This document shows, one piece after another, positions 45,033-56,110 of a stretch of DNA of 64,000 bases (the stretch's first letter is position 1; each line of letters begins with the position of its first letter). The stretch comes from Phycomyces nitens (lineage: Eukaryota; Mucoromycota; Mucoromycetes; Mucorales; Phycomycetaceae), in NCBI GenBank assembly GCA_022702545.1, contig JAHRBC010000002.1:7750001-7814000 (forward strand), in the 5' to 3' direction. The notes under the pieces were generated by a model that was not told where the DNA came from, did not search any database, and worked only from the letters and a program-made list of their open reading frames with translations. The translations under genes were made by a program, and so were the position numbers.

Positions 45033-46232
45033 TATTTGACAGTCATTGTTTTCTTGAAAGATTGCCTGTATATATGATCTGCAGCAAACTGCACCATTGC
45101 TTTCTTTGTATATCTGGCCAAGCAAGTTGATTGACAGGAACTTCTGGATCATATTGTTGACAAAGACATTGCCAAACAAAGTTTGCTTATAACTGCCAAG
45201 AGAATCATCATCATAGGAGTCCCTGTAGAACTCAAGAAGATGATCATACTCTTCTTCTATCATTCGTTTATATTGTCCTAGGGAAAGTGAGAATGCTGAC
45301 GAAGGAAGAGATTCATTGCCTTTGATGTTGACAGTACTGAACTGCACTGAATCAAGGAAGATTTTTAGGTTATACCTAGGAGAAGCAACTTGGAAATACA
45401 GGGTGGTGGTTGCAGTGGACGCGTGGACAATTGGAGCAGGAGCAGGAGTAAACTCAACGAGTTCAGAAAGCAATGAGATATATGATGTATTTCCAATGAC
45501 AGCCATCATTCTACAAGCAATATCAACCTTGCAAGAGTCCTCAAGATATTTCTGCATGAACGTGGCCTCAAAGCTGTCTCTCTTGTTTGTCATGTAGCTT
45601 TTCAGTATACTATTGTACCTGTCGAAGCTGAAAAGCCAATAGCCATATACTGGCCCAAAGTTGACAATTGTCTCACGAAGATGCAGATGCAGATGTAGAT
45701 GCATGTTAGGTGAGATAAAATCTGCACTATACAAGTTCTGACATCCTTGTCCAAACAACTCTAAACAGAAATGGGCTTTGGCTAACTCATCTTCTGATAT
45801 ACTGGGCTTGCACAAGTATTGGCAGGCATTGACAAAGCACATCCAATTGTCAAGATTGTCCCTTGGCAACCAGTCTTTTAGGAGGACAGGCGAGTATACC
45901 AGGCACTAGGACTTCCATTCGTCAGCCTTCATAAATGGAAAGTCCTTGCCAATCTTCTTTTTCAGTGTGCTTATGTCTGGGGGAAGGACCATCTTGTTGC
46001 CCTCTTGCTGCATTTCGGCCAAATCTCTGTTGGTGATCAGACCAGCTGATCTCCACTTCTCCATAACTCGCTTTGAGATTCCCAAGAAGAGGTTATGCAT
46101 CGGGTCAATGATGGTGCACTCGACTACATTAAAGTACTCAAGATTGTGGAGTTCCAACCAACAGACTCCATTCTCCTTTTCTATCTTCTTTTGATCTGCC
46201 TCACTCGATGCATGCTTCCAGGCAAGGGCATC

Positions 46233-46613
46233 TGTTGTATCCAACATAATTGTAGATTGAAACATTAACACAAATTACCAATATTGAAACATATTGAATA
46301 ACCAACCTACTGGAAGTGCACTAAAGAGGGTACCTTTCCAAATACATTATTCATACGTAAAGACATACTAATAACTAGTACTAACACACTGGTTAATAGT
46401 ACTAAGTAAAATAACAAGTCATATCTAATAGTTGGTAGAGAGAACAGACATTACATGATATCATCATATCATCACTAGCACTCATCTCAATGTCTATATA
46501 AACGCACAATATGAATAGCAATAGTCTTCATCTTATTCACAAATTCTTTCTCTCTCAATAAACAAAGTCTCACCATACTCTTGTCCGTGCTTTGTTTCCT
46601 CCTGATATTAACA
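46233..46613 (-). mobile_element. 381-bp solo LTR, copy 3
   Basis: Minus orientation; plus strand reads TGTTGTATCCAACAT...CTGATATTAACA, with GCATC at 46228-46232 and 46614-46618. More diverged than copies 1 and 2. Splits the transposase gene of D between conserved stretches. Confidence 0.92.
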
Positions 46614-48190
46614 GCATCATGACGATTGTCTGATTCAGTTTGAGACACCCACTTGGAAAAGACAAAACCAGAATAATCAACACTGCCATTCCCTGGGAGA
46701 CGGGAGAACTGGCAGTTGCACTTGTGGCAGGCATTAGTCATCATGTGGGACATGAATCCACAAGTCTTGCGAGCAGCAGGAATGTTGCAGGCAACAAGGA
46801 AAAGAGCAGCACGGACAAGAGCACCAGAAGGACAGCGCACAGTAGGGATCACCACACCCACATACAAGGATTGGAGCTTGGCAACAAGAGGACGGAGGTA
46901 GTGATTGATCTCACTGGTCTTGGCTTCATTTGGGCCAGGCATGAGGCCAACAAGAATGGTGTTCTTTTTCTTGTATCTTTCATCTTGGGGTAAGTTGTTG
47001 ATGGACATGTAGATTGCCCCACAAGAGTAAGTAACCCCATCAAAAGGTTGAAACCAATCAATGTTTAGGGTCAGCATAATTGATCATTCATGAGCCACAA
47101 ATTGCTGACCATTGCTGTCTTCTAGATTGCTCCACTTGGCACCATCATAGACATCAAACATCATGCCTGCAACTTGCTGTCTATGTCTCCAGTGATTGAT
47201 GCTGCTTTCAAATCCAGGGTGACAAAAGAGAACAGACAAGGCAGAAACCAAGAAGTTGTATATGTACACCTTCTTGGGCAGTGCTACGTTTCTCAAAGGC
47301 TTGAAGAGATTGGCGCCACATATACTGCCAGAAAGTCTTCTGAAGTTGCAGCACTGGGGAACATCGTCAAACACCATGTATGTCTTGTGGCACTCGCCAC
47401 ACACCACGTAGCGCTGGACACCTTTTGAGACTTGGTTGAACCTTGTCATGGAGGAAAGACCACTCAAACTCAATGGCAGATGGAATGATTCGCCAAAGTG
47501 CGCCAAAACCTCATTGAGGAACTTGATCAAAATTGCTCCTCCAGAGTTTACAACATATTTTGAGATGAAAAAGGTGGCAAAGACAGCAATGAAAGCATGG
47601 GTGTTATCCGCTGGCATGTTAGAGGATGAGAATTGTTCTATTAGGGTTTTGTATCAATATATGATATCTATGTTTTACTTGTACTTTTACTAACCTTCAA
47701 ATTCTTCAGCTTCATATTCAGAGCTTTCCATCGTATCAAGCTCAATAATATCATCATCTTCATTTTCAGCTATAAACAAAAATTGGTAACAGACACAGGT
47801 AAGTTTTCCATTGTTTTTTTTTTTGACGCAAAAAAGTAAATATTCAAGTGGTTGCAATTTATTATGCAATTTGAATAGAATTTTATACTTACATTCAACA
47901 TGAGCATCAACATCATAGACCTCGGCATCAATCTCCATGTTATTATCATTCTCTATCTGAATCACTTCAGCTGACAATGCTATTTTTTTAAATGTTTAAT
48001 TACACTTTGAAATGCAAACAAATTATATACATATATATTACTTACAAGAAGCTGTCTGCATAAAATGTCTGACAAGATCATTATCAGCATGTCTTCGTGC
48101 TGTTTGGGCAGATATTGCTACAAATCCTTGGACATCAAGAGAGCAGACCGAGCACTGGCATTGAACTTTGTTATTGAAAGTGTTGTACAT

Positions 48191-48767
48191 ATTGTTTAAA
48201 GAGGTTATAGGATTGATATAAAGAAAAGTGGTTCAGGAACATAGTTTATTTTGCCTATTTATAGTTCAGGAACCATTTACATTACGTGCATGCTGTTATT
48301 ATAAATATTAACAAACACACTTAATGATTGTATTTGAAAATTGATATTATTTCATTTTAAATATATGACTATATACCAAGTAGTTGTTTCGTATATACGT
48401 CTTTTAATAATATGATATCATGTTTATATCTCCAACTCTTCATTAACCAAAGTACATCGTCATTAAAATATACTTTAACTAAATATATATTGCAAGTAGT
48501 CTCAGCTGCTCACTCTTGCCCATATTTGATAATTTATTTTCAACATCGCCAAGAATATTAATTTTGCAACCTTCAAAAGACAGAGAAAATATTGTAGTTT
48601 AATAATCAACGAAAATAAAGACATATTCTAATGTCCATCTAATAGAACTATCAAATATTCTTAACTCCGTCTAGAGTGAGCAACCAAGAAAAGAGCTAAT
48701 CCAAGACATATACTCTCCTCGTTTCAATTGATGTATTCAGAGTTGAAATCACATATTTTTTGCAGTG
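48191..48767. other. 5' flank and terminal repeat of Plavaka D
   Basis: Non-coding, 577 bp, between exon 1 and the terminus. A similar spacing holds in C (about 590 bp after subtracting Tc1-2). Presumed promoter plus subterminal region. Confidence 0.5.
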
Positions 48768-49003
48768 GGTGAAAGAGTCATATACTAAAACTCTAATTGT
48801 AACCAGTAGTTAAAATAATTTATAAACTCAGTAGAATCTCAATAATAGCCTATAGCCATAGATACAACTACGAAATCGTAAAATTAGATCTTTGCAGTAG
48901 AACCAGATATTTCATTCTTCCTGTAGTTGGGAGGTAATCAGGGAGCCCTGGGAGAGCAAGCAGCACTTGTAAATATTATGGCAGAGGCAGCTGCCACATT
49001 CTA

Positions 49004-50350
49004 CAGTTACTACCACTTGAATCTCATACGATTGATAAAAAGGACGAAATTTTCAAAATATTTTGAAATAAAAACTTCATTCTCTCTATCAATAAATTAC
49101 TTGAAAATATGCATCCTTAAGAATCACAAAGCAGCACTCGAGACCTTTATCTAACAAAAGACCAACAGAAGTATCGGGGTGTTTTCTACCTTTATAAGGT
49201 CCATATCTCTCTTGGACAGATTGCAAGTACAGTTGAGATGCCAAAGTCGACTGTGCAATCACTTATTGAACGCATTAGAGAAAACGGGTATCCATTGCCT
49301 AGAAAATCACCTGGACAACCCAAAAAAGTGAATGAGAGGACAATCAGACACCTTGAGAGAATTATACGGGACGACTCATTCACCAACTATAAACAGCTCA
49401 AATTAGACATGACCAAGATGGGTGTTGATGTGTGCAAAAATAGTATCATAAACTATGTCAAGCAACTTGATTTCAAATCCTGTATCGCAACACATAAGCC
49501 TCGCCTCACAAAAAAGCACAAGCAGTCCAGACTTTTCTGGGTCAAGGAAAAGGTGAATTGGACAAACGACCAATGGAACAGTGTGGTGTGGTCAGACGAA
49601 TCCCGTTTTTGTTTGAACGGAAACGATGCTCCCAAGCGCGTTTTCAGAAAAGTTGGAGAAAGATATGAAGGAAAGAATACTATATCGACAGTGAAATGGG
49701 GCGGTAGTGGACTCATTGTTTGGGTGTGCTTTTGGGGTGGAAGGATTTGGCCCATTAAAGATAATTGACGCTGAAAAAGTTAATCAAGATGTATATGTCG
49801 ATATACTGGCCCAATCCTTCCACCCATGGTTCACAAAGGCTACCAAGGATGAGGATAAGGATTTCATTTTCCGGGAAGGTGGTGCCACTTGTCATACTGG
49901 TGGGTATGCGCGATGGTGGAAAGAGACTCATCAGATCAGGGGATTTGAGTACTGGCCAACTCAAAGTCCTGATCTGAACCCAATCGAGCACATCTGGAAT
50001 GCTCTGGAGTTGTTGGTTGAGAAGAGGAGAAGTAAAACCAGCAATCTAGCTGATTTGAAGGTAGCCCTTCAAGAGGAATGAACGAGGTTGGGCCTCGAGT
50101 ATTCAAGGCGTTTAGTTGACAGTATGCAGAGAAGATGTCAAGCTGTAATAGACGCCCATGGTGGTACTATCAAGTACTGAATTCTTTTTTCTTTACATAT
50201 TACTAAAAATATATGCATTAAACTATAGTTTTACAAAGTTTAAGAATTTTAGCATATTTATTCATGGAGTATAAGATTATTGAAAATGAACCATGTATTT
50301 TTGAATTATCAATTTTCATTAACCATACGAGATTCAAGTGGTAGTGACTG
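49004..50350 (+). mobile_element. Tc1/mariner element Tc1-4
   Basis: Terminal repeats CAGTTACTACCACTTGAATC and CAGTCACTACCACTTGAATC (inverted), flanked by TA at 49002-49003 and 50351-50352. 1347 bp. Confidence 0.92.
49238..50180 (+). pseudogene. Tc1-4 transposase, frameshifted, catalytic Asp lost
   Basis: The frame opens upstream without an ATG (QKYRGVFYLYKVHISLGQ), so the first Met is internal to the helix-turn-helix region. Then SPGQPKKVNERTIRH, WSDESRFCLNGND (first Asp) and KWGGSGLIVWVCF, with a frameshift near 49740. The second part has FREGGATCHTGG, where relatives have ED (Asp to Gly), and SPDLNPIEHIW. A TGA at 50079-50081 precedes the normal end GGTIKY. Inactive. Confidence 0.85.
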
Positions 50351-50747
50351 TATATATATATCACATATAATTGGGCAGAAACGAATATTATGACAGAGAG
50401 ACCCACTTTTTACTATACTCTCTAACTTTGGCGTTGAGCCTTTGCTTTAATGCTTAATTTCTGAATGGGCCCTCTCTGGTATTTCATATTCCAGCACTTT
50501 TGGTGACAGCCCAACGCCATTTCTTCTTTTCAAATGCAGAAAATATTATAGTTTTTCTGACATTGGCTAATAATCTGGACGTTTTATATACACTCAGGCC
50601 CAGTAAATGAGTCCCACTATTAAAAAATTGGGCTTCTTTTTTCAACACCCCCTTTTTTGCTATTTATTTCCAGAGTCTTTTCTACTAACTTAAACACTCG
50701 TATCATCAAGAAATAAAAGAACCAGAAGCCCATCCCCTAGACGCGAG

Positions 50748-51770
50748 TTGTCTGAGTTTGAGCATATAGATATTATTTGGCTCTCTAATGCCAACCATAC
50801 CCCAACTGAGATTTCAAACCACATGAACATACATCGATCAACAATTAACACCGCAATCAAACACTGGAAACAAACAGGTACAACTAGTGCAAAGCCTAGA
50901 CCTGGAAGACCAAACAAGCTCAGTGTCACTGATGTTACAACTCTTTGCTTGAGTGTGAGACGGAATCCGTTTGAAAGTTTTTTATACCACCAAGGAAATT
51001 TGGCAGCCGCAGGTATAATTGTCTATAGAGAAGACAGTTATCAGATATCTAAGAGCAAAAGGGTTTCAGATCTTTTAAGCCCGTATCAAAGCCTAACCTT
51101 ACAAGCAAACAGAAGAAGAATCGGCTGCATTGGGCTAAAGCTAAAGCCAGCTTTAATATCGAGGACTGGAGTAGGGTGGTATGGTCAGATGAGTCAAGAT
51201 TCATGGTGAAGGGCAATGATTCTGATCCATATGTGATATGTAAGCCTGGCGAGAGACACCAAGAAAGGCATACCCTTGTAACAAAAAAAAAGTATGGAAA
51301 AGGTTCTGTCATGGTATGAGGTTGTCTCTGAGTTGGTGATCTTGGCCCTTTATCGTTTCTTAGTGTCTGTTAACCAAGACGCCCATGTTAATTGTTTGCC
51401 AAAGGACTTTAATCCGTGATACCAGAAATTAAATGAGGAACAAGACACAATATTCATATTCCAAGAAGACGGTGCCAGCTGTCATACTGGTTCATATACA
51501 ACATGGTGGAAGAATCGTTGAGAAATTTAGCAATTTGACTAATGGCCATCCCAAAGTCCAGATCTCGCCCCGATCGAGCATGTTTGGCATGCTTTAAAGG
51601 CCAAGGTTCAAGAGAGAAAGTAGTCTATTAATAATGTTAATGACCTCAAGGCTTGTATTCTTCAGGAGTGGGAGTGGTTAGACCCTGAAGTACTGTATAC
51701 TCTTATCGCAAGTATGTCTGACAGAATAAGAGAAGCTATAAAGGCTCGTGGTGACCACACCCTATATTAA
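50748..51770 (+). pseudogene. Tc1-5 transposase relic
   Basis: Starts MSEFEHIDIIWLSNANHTPT with a helix-turn-helix region (EISNHMNIHRSTINTAIKHW) and PRPGRPNKLS. Multiple frameshifts follow; readable pieces include WSDESRFMVKGND, GKGSVMV, FQEDGASCHTGS and SPDLAPIEHVW, ending ARGDHTLY and TAA at 51768-51770. A probable left terminal repeat (CACTCAGGCCCAGTAAATGA) is at 50592. No right repeat was found, so the element is truncated. Confidence 0.75.
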
Positions 51771-51932
51771 TATCTCTTTTTTATTATTTTATCAATACAT
51801 ATACAGAGGGGTCGATTTCGGGATGGCACAACTTTGAAATCCCGGTTTTTTTTAAAAATAAAATAAAATAAAATACATACATCTCTGTTTGTTTTCTTTT
51901 CTACAGCCTTTATTTTTAATTCGATTCTATCC

Positions 51933-52990
51933 ATGTCTTTAATAAAAAATTCTGACAATATTTCCAAGCAAAAGGAGGTCCCAATTAAAGTCAGAGGAAT
52001 GATTGTTGGTGCTTTTGAAGCAGGAGAAAAAGTGTCAACCATTTGTGATCTATATAATGTAACATGCGGTACTGTATACAATACAATGCAAAGGTACAGA
52101 GAGACCAGAACGACAGTTACACACCGGCACAAGGGACCCTCAAGGATATTTGGTGAGCGAGATTTGCGTGTTTTTCGCAAAGAGAGATAATAAAAAAAAT
52201 CGAGCGGCCAGTTTGGATATGCTGATCAGCATAATGGGTGTGAATCTGGGAAGATATGTTTGCAAGGATGTATGATGCGTGCTGCTATCAAGATTCTTTA
52301 TAAAAACTCTTTTGTAAATTTATAAATGTCATGGACTACTGAATAGCATTGTAGAAACCGCCTTTTATTTGCCCATCATGTTGTAATAGAAAAAGTAAAT
52401 CAACAATGGGCTCGATTCATTTGGAGTGAGGAATCGACATTTATACTGTTTCCAATATCCAATAACTTACGGGTCTGGTGTCTTTGGTCAAACAGTTGAA
52501 GAAAAAGTGCAGAATAGACGGTGTACCTCCCGTCATTAAAAGTTGTGGAGGATATTTCATGAGTTACAAATGTATCTGATACTGTAGTGATGAAAGCATG
52601 TAAAATCATCAGTAATTTTATTGAGCAATGGGATTACAGTACCATACTTTAAAGTACTCTCGTTCCTTTCAAAAACAATCCAGAGTATAAGCAAGATGAC
52701 GCTATTGTCTTTCTGCAACGCAATGCTCCATATCATTAAACTCAAAAGGATAAAATAGTACCAAGAAAAGGTTGGATTTGGAGGTGATAAAATGACCCGC
52801 ATAGAGTCCTGATCTTAGTCCAATTGAGAATATTTTGCAATGGCTTGGTACGATTGTGAGAGCCAAAAGATCCCAACCAAAGATCTTTAATGCTTTGGGC
52901 AAGTTTTGTAATAAGAATTGTATAAAATACCAGTAAAAGTGTGTCTACTTTGCTATTTGATACCAAATCGGCTATATGCAATCGCAAAAA
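51933..52990 (+). pseudogene. Tc1-6 transposase relic
   Basis: Starts MSLIKNSDNISKQKEVPIKV with helix-turn-helix AGEKVSTICDLYNVTCGTVY and HRHKGPSRIFGERD. Then heavily degraded, with recognisable pieces of a catalytic domain to about 52990. A possible left terminal repeat (CAGAGGGGTCGATTTCGGGA) lies at 51804. No right end recognised. Confidence 0.6.
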
Positions 52991-53039
52991 AGAAAAAGAA
53001 AAAAATGACTGCATACAAAATAACAACAAATTCTATAAT

Positions 53040-54299
53040 ATTCTATATCTTGTAGGCTTTTGCCCTTTAGTTCAGTGACTTTTTGTGTATTAGCATGGAA
53101 GGCTAGAAAATGATGATATGTAAAAAAAAAAGTAAGTCTTTTTTTAATTAGGAGGTCAAATTTGTGCCATTAGCCAACCTACAGGGCTGTGTCTTTACCT
53201 GTTTACGGTTTGATTAGTATATCTCTAGAGGTTGGAATAAAGGGTTCTGTGGGGCTGTCTTTGGACTTGCTAAAGCCAGTTTACTAATATGTGCAAGAGT
53301 GGTTGCTTTGCTTTACAAATTATTGTATAAAGGGTATGTAGTAGCAACTGTCTTTATAAAAACCCTTGCTTTGTTTCTGTTGTGTAAAAGTATACAAAAT
53401 GGTATCTAGGTTGATTAAGGATGTCAACAGTTGAACTTTCTCGATAGGATTGTTTCTAGGCCAAACTCAAGGGGTTCATGTAATGGAGATATATATATAT
53501 ATATATATATTTCGACATGAAGCCTGACAAGCACCAACTAACTAGCCTGTAGGTAAAAAGAAGAAGAAGAAGAAGAAGAAGAAGAAGAAGAAGAACAAAT
53601 GTAATTGCCACTAGGATGTATACATATTTATCTGGTGTAACCCGTGGATTCTGGTTAATTCAATAGGGTTTGATGCTTTTCCAGTTGAATGACCATTGAA
53701 ACAGTATATGGACACATACCGTTTGGTGTAAACACTTTCTACTCTGTGCTTGGCGTTTGCTGGTTTGCCAGTAGAACATGTTGTAATGACATTAGAGCCC
53801 AAACAACAAGCACAATTGTGTTGCAATTTATAAAGAGGGCTTGTACTCTAGACTGTAAGCAAACATGTGGACACGATCCACCCCAGCAAAGAAGTGTGTT
53901 TTCGATTGTAACACTCTTATTTTATCAAAAACTTATTTTTCTGTCTCACAAGTGGATCCGAGGTCGTTTTTTTTTTTTTTTTTTTACTTTTTATAGATAG
54001 TTTGTGGGCATTCATAGAAAGTTGTCTTACGAAAGAAGAGAGAGAAAAAAAGGGGGGAGAGGGAAAGAATCATAAGGATGAATTAAAAGAAAAAAAGGGA
54101 GTCTTTGGGAATTGACCATTTCAATTGTTGAAATGTATATAGAAGAAAGGGAATAAAAATAAGAAAGGTGCAATTGTGGTATGAAATTATAAGATTGAAG
54201 AGGACTTCTTTGTGATGACAAAGAGCGAAATAGAATATTGGTAAAGCTCTATTTTTTTGGTTGTTGTTGTTTTTTTGCTTTCCTTTTCTTTTGGACTGC
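53040..54299. other. Gene-free region and 3' flank of beta-tubulin
   Basis: Contains a (TA)n run at about 53491-53510, a (GAA)n run at about 53561-53595 and long A and T tracts near 53966-53985 and 54040-54110. The last part is the beta-tubulin 3' untranslated region. No convincing gene. Confidence 0.45.
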
Positions 54300-55905
54300 T
54301 TATTCCTCAAGGATCTCGTCCTCCTCAAGGTAGTCCTCTTCCTCCAAATACTCCTCTTCAGCAGTGGCCTCCTGGTATTGCTGGTACTCAGAAACCAAAT
54401 CGTTCATGTTGGACTCAGCCTCGGTGAACTCCATCTCGTCCATGCCCTCGCTAGTGTACCAGTGCATGAAAGCCTTGCGTCTGAACATGACACTGAATTG
54501 GTCATTGACACGCTTGAAGAGCTCCTGGATGGCGGTGCTGTTGCCGATAAAGGTACCAGACATCTTCAAACCAACAGGGGGGATATCGCACAAAGAGGTC
54601 TTGACACTGTTGGGAATCCATTCGACAAAGTAAGAAGAGTTCTTTTGCTGGACAGCCAACATCTGGTTCTCGACTTCCTTGGTGGAAAGACGGCCACGGA
54701 AAATGGTGGCAACGGTCAAGTAGCGACCATGACGAGGGTCAGAGGCAGCCATCATGTTGCGAGCATCGAACATCTGGGCAGTCAACTCAGGGACGCTGAG
54801 GTTGCGGTACTGCTGGGAACCAAAGGCAGTCAAGGGAGCGAAACCAACCATGAAGAAATGGAGACGAGGGAAGGGAACCATGTTGACAAACAACTTGCGC
54901 AAGTCAGAGTTCAACTGACCGGGGAAACGCAGACTGGTAGAGACACCAGACATGACCGCCGAGACGAGCTGGTTGAGCTCAGGATAACCAGGGTTGGAGA
55001 GCTTGAGGGTACGGAAGCAGATATCGTACAAGGCTTCGTTATCGATACAGAAGGTGGCATCGCAGTTCTCAACCAACTGGTGGACAGACAAGACGGCGTT
55101 GTAGGGCTCAACAACGGTATCAGACACCTTGGGGGAGGGCACGACAGAGTAAGTGCACAGCATACGATCAGGGTATTCTTCGCGGATCTTGGACAACAAG
55201 AGGGAACCAAGACCGGAACCAGTTCCACCACCCAAAGAATGACAGAGCTGGAAACCTTGGAGACAATCGGTGTGTTCGGCTTCCTTGCGGATGATGTCGA
55301 GGACACCTTCAATCAGCTCAGCACCCTCGGTGTAGTAACCTCTGGCCCAGGAGTTACCGGCACCAGACTGACCGTTGACAAAGTTGTCTGGACGGTAAAG
55401 CTTGCCATAGGTGCTGCTTCTAATGGCATCCATGGTAGCAGGCTCAAGATCGACCAAGACAGCTCTAAATTGGGGGAGGGGGAGCGTGTTAATAGACCCT
55501 GCCGAATTGGCTGTCTGGGGTTTACCTTGGGACATATTTTCCAGCAGAGCCTTCGTTATAGTAGACATTGATACGTTCCAATTGGAGATCATTGTCACCG
55601 GCGTAAGCACCAGAAGGATCAATACCGTGCTCCTGAGAGATGGTTTCCCAGAATTGCTGACCAATCTATAGGGCGGTTAGTAATTGACGCGGTCTGCAAC
55701 TAGAGATAATAGACTTGCCTGGTTACCGCATTGACCTTTTTAGTTAAAGATGAAGATGAATATCAAGATGAAGATGATGAAGATGAAGATGAAGATGATG
55801 AGATGATGAAAATAAGAGAAATTGTTTGGCAGAGTCAAAATACAGTCTTTCTGGCTGATTTTTTTTACGAATCATACCTGCTTGGACGTGAATGATTTCT
55901 CTCAT
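54300..55905 (-). CDS. tubB: Beta-tubulin
   Basis: Exons 55905-55878 (28 nt, MREIIHVQA), 55735-55719 (17 nt, GQCGNQ), 55665-55526 (140 nt) and 55464-54300 join to 449 residues. Signatures: the N-terminal autoregulatory MREI, the GTP-binding [10 protein letters not shown] loop, [17 protein letters not shown], and an acidic C-terminal tail ([19 protein letters not shown]), the usual site of post-translational modification and motor binding. The intron after the 17-nt exon starts with GC (GCAAGT) rather than GT; the others are GT-AG. Beta-tubulin pairs with alpha-tubulin to form microtubules and binds exchangeable GTP. The length matches the family. No damage seen; a genuine host gene. Confidence 0.97.
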
Positions 55906-56076
55906 GGTATAGTTGATTGAGTAAAAGAGTGGAAAAGGTTAAAAAATAGTAAAGGAAGAAAAGGATGGCGAGTATTTTTTTATATATGTTTTTTTTTTGC
56001 CGCCGCCGCCGGACATCTTTTAACCCCTATCGTCGAAAATAATCCAACCCCCCCGCCCCCTCACTCCCATCCCTTT

Positions 56077-56110
<34 letters not shown>

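Larger units (their letters stand above)
43207..48190 (-). pseudogene. tnp2/Plavaka transposase of element D, multiply interrupted
   Basis: Exon 1 (48190-48046, 145 nt) encodes CQCSVC, GFVAIS and ARRH. Acidic exons follow near 47980-47700 and the main exon starts near 47617 (MPADNTHAFI). Core: NIDWFQPFDG, GLMPGPNEA, VACNIPAARKTCGF (Asp to Asn at the second conserved position), DPMHNLFLGISKRV. Stops: TGA near 47084 (relatives have Arg) and TAG near 45906 (relatives have Trp). Insertions: solo LTR at 46233-46613, Tc1-3 at 43692-45032, solo LTR at 43255-43634 and E2 at 43206. Removing each with one target copy gives a continuous frame through TGQIQYLF and SHTFAYVK into 22431. Confidence 0.87.
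43207..48767 (-). mobile_element. Plavaka-type element D, 5' portion (outermost host of the nest)
   Basis: The 5' terminus is the complement of TTTTTTGCAGTG at 48767, so D begins CACTGCAAAAAATATG, matching A and C. It contains the transposase exons, two 380-bp solo LTRs and Tc1-3, and is broken at 43206 by E2. Its transposase tail is at 22431-22628. The accessory and third genes and the other terminus are expected beyond the left edge of the window. Confidence 0.82.

Noticed and set aside
53561..53596. Regular repeat that could resemble a CRISPR array
   Set aside because: It is a pure GAA microsatellite without spacers.
54261..55571. Long open frame on the plus strand (436 codons) over beta-tubulin
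   Set aside because: Antisense of a strongly codon-biased gene; its residues show no family and the minus-strand product is unmistakable.
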